Shown here: piece by piece, positions 61,921-64,000 of the stretch
How the letters are laid out: each line of letters opens with the position of its first letter
Position numbering within the stretch: the stretch's first letter is position 1
Origin: Pseudanabaena sp. M085S1SP2A07QC
GTDB taxonomy: Bacteria > Cyanobacteriota > Cyanobacteriia > Pseudanabaenales > Pseudanabaenaceae
Direction: 5' to 3'
DNA: 64,000 nucleotides
NCBI GenBank assembly: GCA_020404895.1
Contig: JADBWK010000057.1
Location: 62,001-126,000 of the forward strand
Program-made: the position numbers and the translations under genes
The notes under the pieces: generated by a model
Seen by the model: only the letters and a program-made list of their open reading frames with translations
What the model was told of the DNA's origin: nothing
Database searches by the model: none

Positions 61921-64000
61921 ATGACCGCAAATATCACCACTAAATTTTCCCCAGCCGAAATCAAGTCTGAAGGCTTGACCCTTGATGAATATCAGATGAT
62001 TTGCGATCGCCTAAATCGCGAACCCAACAAAGCCGAATTGGGGATGTTTGGCGTGATGTGGTCAGAGCATTGCTGCTACAAAAATTCGCGCCCATTACTT
62101 AAGCAATTTCCGACCACAGGCGATCGCATTCTGGTAGGACCTGGAGAAAATGCAGGCGTAGTCAAGATAACTGATGATATTGCCATCAGTTTCAAGATCG
62201 AAAGTCATAATCGCCCGTCAGCAGTCGAGCCATATCAAGGTGCAGCGACAGGCGTAGGAGGCATTTTGCGAGATATTTTTACGATGGGAGCGCGTCCCGT
62301 CGCGATTCTCAACTCATTACGTTTTGGTGAACTTTCCGATCCTTGGGTACGGAGTCGAGTTAATGGCATTGTCAATGGTATTGCTGGCTATGGCAATTGC
62401 ATTGGTGTCCCTACCGTTGGTGGTGAAGTTTATTTTGATAAAGCCTATAACCGTAATCCTCTCGTCAATGCGATGGCAATCGGGATTATGGAAACCAAAG
62501 AAATTGTCAAATCGGGCGCTTCTGGGACTGGGAACCCTGTAATCTATGTTGGCTCCACCACGGGACGTGATGGCATGAAGGGCGCAAGTTTCGCTAGTAC
62601 TGAGATCTCGGACAAATCAGAACAGAGTCGTTCGGCAGTACAAGTGGGCGATCCATTCTTAGAGAAATCTTTAGTAGAAGCTTGTTTGGAAGCTTTCAAA
62701 ACAGGCGCAGTTGTCGCGGCGCAAGACATGGGCGCGGCAGGTTTAACTTGTTCAACTTCTGAAATGGCGGCGAAAGGTGGCGTTGGTGTTGTTCTCGATT
62801 TGGACAAGATTCCTGCTAGAGAAACGGGAATGACTCCCTATGAATATTTGCTGTCGGAATCGCAGGAAAGAATGCTCTTTGTTGCTCATAAAGGAAGAGA
62901 AGCAGAACTCATTGCAATTTTCGAGCGGTGGGGACTTCATGCCGTTGTGGCGGGTGAAGTTCTTTCCGAGCCAATTGTGCGAATTCTCTGGCATGGTGAA
63001 GTTGCGGCGGAGATTCCTGCGACAGCTTTGGCAGATAACACACCGATTTATCATCGTCAGTTAGCCGATACCCCTGATTATGCCAAGAAAGCTTGGGCTT
63101 GGGATGAGCAATCTGCGATCGCGGCTTTGCCATCCATTACTCCCAATGACGCGCTTTTACAATTGCTCGATACGCCTGCGATCGCATCGAAAGCATGGGT
63201 CTATCGCCAATACGATCATCAAGTGCAAAATAATACAGTCATCTTCCCAGGGGGAGCCGATGCTGCGGTAATTCGTTTACGCAGTCAAGGCTTTGGTGTC
63301 GGTGACTTAGAAGCGACGGCTTCTCAAATTGATTCTCTTGTTGGTGTCTCGGCTACAGTCGATTGCAATGCCCGTTATGTCTACCTCGATCCTTACGAAG
63401 GCGCAAAACTTGCGGTTGCGGAGGCAGCGCGAAACTTGTCCTGTGTCGGTTCCGAGCCTCTATCCGTAACAGACAATTTAAACTTTGGCAGCCCAGAAAA
63501 TGCGATCGGTTATTGGCAACTTCACGAGGCATGTCGTGGCATAGCTGATGCTTGTCGTGAGTTGTCAACGCCTGTGACAGGTGGTAACGTCTCTCTCTAC
63601 AACGAAACTATAGATGCAGATGGTAATTCTCAACCAATCTATCCTACACCTGTAATCGGTATGGTGGGCTTAGTTGAAGATGTAACTAAGGTTGTTGGAC
63701 AGGGTTGGCAAGCGGTCGGTGATGCGATTTATCTACTCGGTAGCGATCGCGCCAGTTTGGCTGGTTCTGAATATCTTGCCTCAATTATTGGTGAGGTGAC
63801 AGGTCGTCCACAACCCGTAGATTTCGAGCTAGAACGAAAAGTGCAATTTGCTTGTCGTCAAGGTATTACTCAAGGTTTAGTCCAGTCAGCCCATGACTGT
63901 TCCGATGGTGGACTTGCTGTCGCGATCGCAGAATCATGTATCTCTGGCAAACTCACCGCTCAAATCAAACTAGCCAATCCTGAAGGCAATCATCTCACTC
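61921..64000 (+). CDS. purL: Phosphoribosylformylglycinamidine synthase subunit PurL (partial, runs off window end)
   Basis: About 693 codons are open from the ATG at 61921 to the last base with no stop. The family is normally 750-800 aa. Visible motifs are [20 protein letters not shown], the catalytic-site [36 protein letters not shown] and [16 protein letters not shown] (the second ATP-grasp-like repeat half). It makes formylglycinamidine ribotide from FGAR, ATP and ammonia or glutamine, in purine synthesis. Its missing 3' end and partners PurQ/PurS are outside the window. Confidence 0.95.
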   Translation, partial: MTANITTKFSPAEIKSEGLTLDEYQMICDRLNREPNKAELGMFGVMWSEHCCYKNSRPLLKQFPTTGDRILVGPGENAGVVKITDDIAISFKIESHNRPSAVEPYQGAATGVGGILRDIFTMGARPVAILNSLRFGELSDPWVRSRVNGIVNGIAGYGNCIGVPTVGGEVYFDKAYNRNPLVNAMAIGIMETKEIVKSGASGTGNPVIYVGSTTGRDGMKGASFASTEISDKSEQSRSAVQVGDPFLEKSLVEACLEAFKTGAVVAAQDMGAAGLTCSTSEMAAKGGVGVVLDLDKIPARETGMTPYEYLLSESQERMLFVAHKGREAELIAIFERWGLHAVVAGEVLSEPIVRILWHGEVAAEIPATALADNTPIYHRQLADTPDYAKKAWAWDEQSAIAALPSITPNDALLQLLDTPAIASKAWVYRQYDHQVQNNTVIFPGGADAAVIRLRSQGFGVGDLEATASQIDSLVGVSATVDCNARYVYLDPYEGAKLAVAEAARNLSCVGSEPLSVTDNLNFGSPENAIGYWQLHEACRGIADACRELSTPVTGGNVSLYNETIDADGNSQPIYPTPVIGMVGLVEDVTKVVGQGWQAVGDAIYLLGSDRASLAGSEYLASIIGEVTGRPQPVDFELERKVQFACRQGITQGLVQSAHDCSDGGLAVAIAESCISGKLTAQIKLANPEGNHLT

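Overview
The window is chromosomal DNA of a cyanobacterium. The HIP1 octamer (GCGATCGC) is scattered through genes and spacers. The window also carries photosystem II genes (a D2/CP43 pair and a Psb34-like protein), Ycf54, PSRP-3, Ycf23/DUF561, Gap1, NtcA-type promoters and a Pix/Pil-type phototaxis operon. Composition and gene content would fit a filamentous, Pseudanabaena-like lineage, but that assignment is inference.

Layout. 1-4.5 kb is an accessory region. A KdsB gene sits between two divergent genes that have both lost their 5' ends. It is followed by toxin-antitoxin modules (HicBA, orphan HigA, DUF433 with a truncated toxin, DUF1016 with a nonsense codon), which are separated by copies of one ~30-38 bp repeat. 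4.5-5.8 kb holds an orphan Mn/Zn ABC permease and a small charged protein. 6.0-12.1 kb is a nitrilase-centred cluster homologous to Synechocystis sll0783-sll0787 ('Nit1' type): flavin monooxygenase, Sll0783-like protein, nitrilase, radical SAM, GNAT and AIR-synthase-like protein. Its two transcription units each have an NtcA box (GTA-N8-TAC), a 23-nt gap and the same -10 (TAATCT). 12.1-14.5 kb is a gene graveyard: a CBS/PAS relic with three in-frame stops, a broken antitoxin, one intact RelE-type pair, a VapBC remnant and tRNA-Pro. 14.5-17.5 kb holds rhodanese, sterol desaturase-like, pentapeptide membrane and pilin-like genes. 18-20.7 kb holds psbD and psbC, unusually separated by 217 bp with a terminator-like hairpin. 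20.8-25.8 kb holds PSRP-3, a HAD protein, Ycf54, a PP2C phosphatase/kinase pair and a GNAT relic.

26-34.5 kb carries grpE-dnaK, accD, nagA, a Uma2 nuclease, DUF561 and gap1. 34.6-46.7 kb carries small unknown genes, a DUF3419-GNAT pair whose first gene is split by a 98-bp inverted-repeat element, a Psb34-like protein, an NDP-forming acyl-CoA synthetase/GNAT fusion, rpsU, an ECF sigma/anti-sigma/Spy-type operon and ctaA-ctaB for haem A. 46.7-52.5 kb carries a lone receiver protein, a polyphosphate:AMP phosphotransferase, a deacetylase-phosphodiester glycosidase fusion and a YdcF protein, with MITE-like elements between them. 53-61.7 kb is a seven-gene chemosensory operon (PatA-type regulator, two CheY, CheW, MCP, CheA-REC, CheW) of the kind that steers type IV pilus motility. 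61.9 kb to the end is purL, cut by the window edge.

The most interesting systems are the NtcA-paired nitrilase cluster, the uncoupled psbD/psbC pair with a divergent D2, the repeat-delimited toxin-antitoxin cassettes, and an element whose exact removal restores the DUF3419 reading frame.
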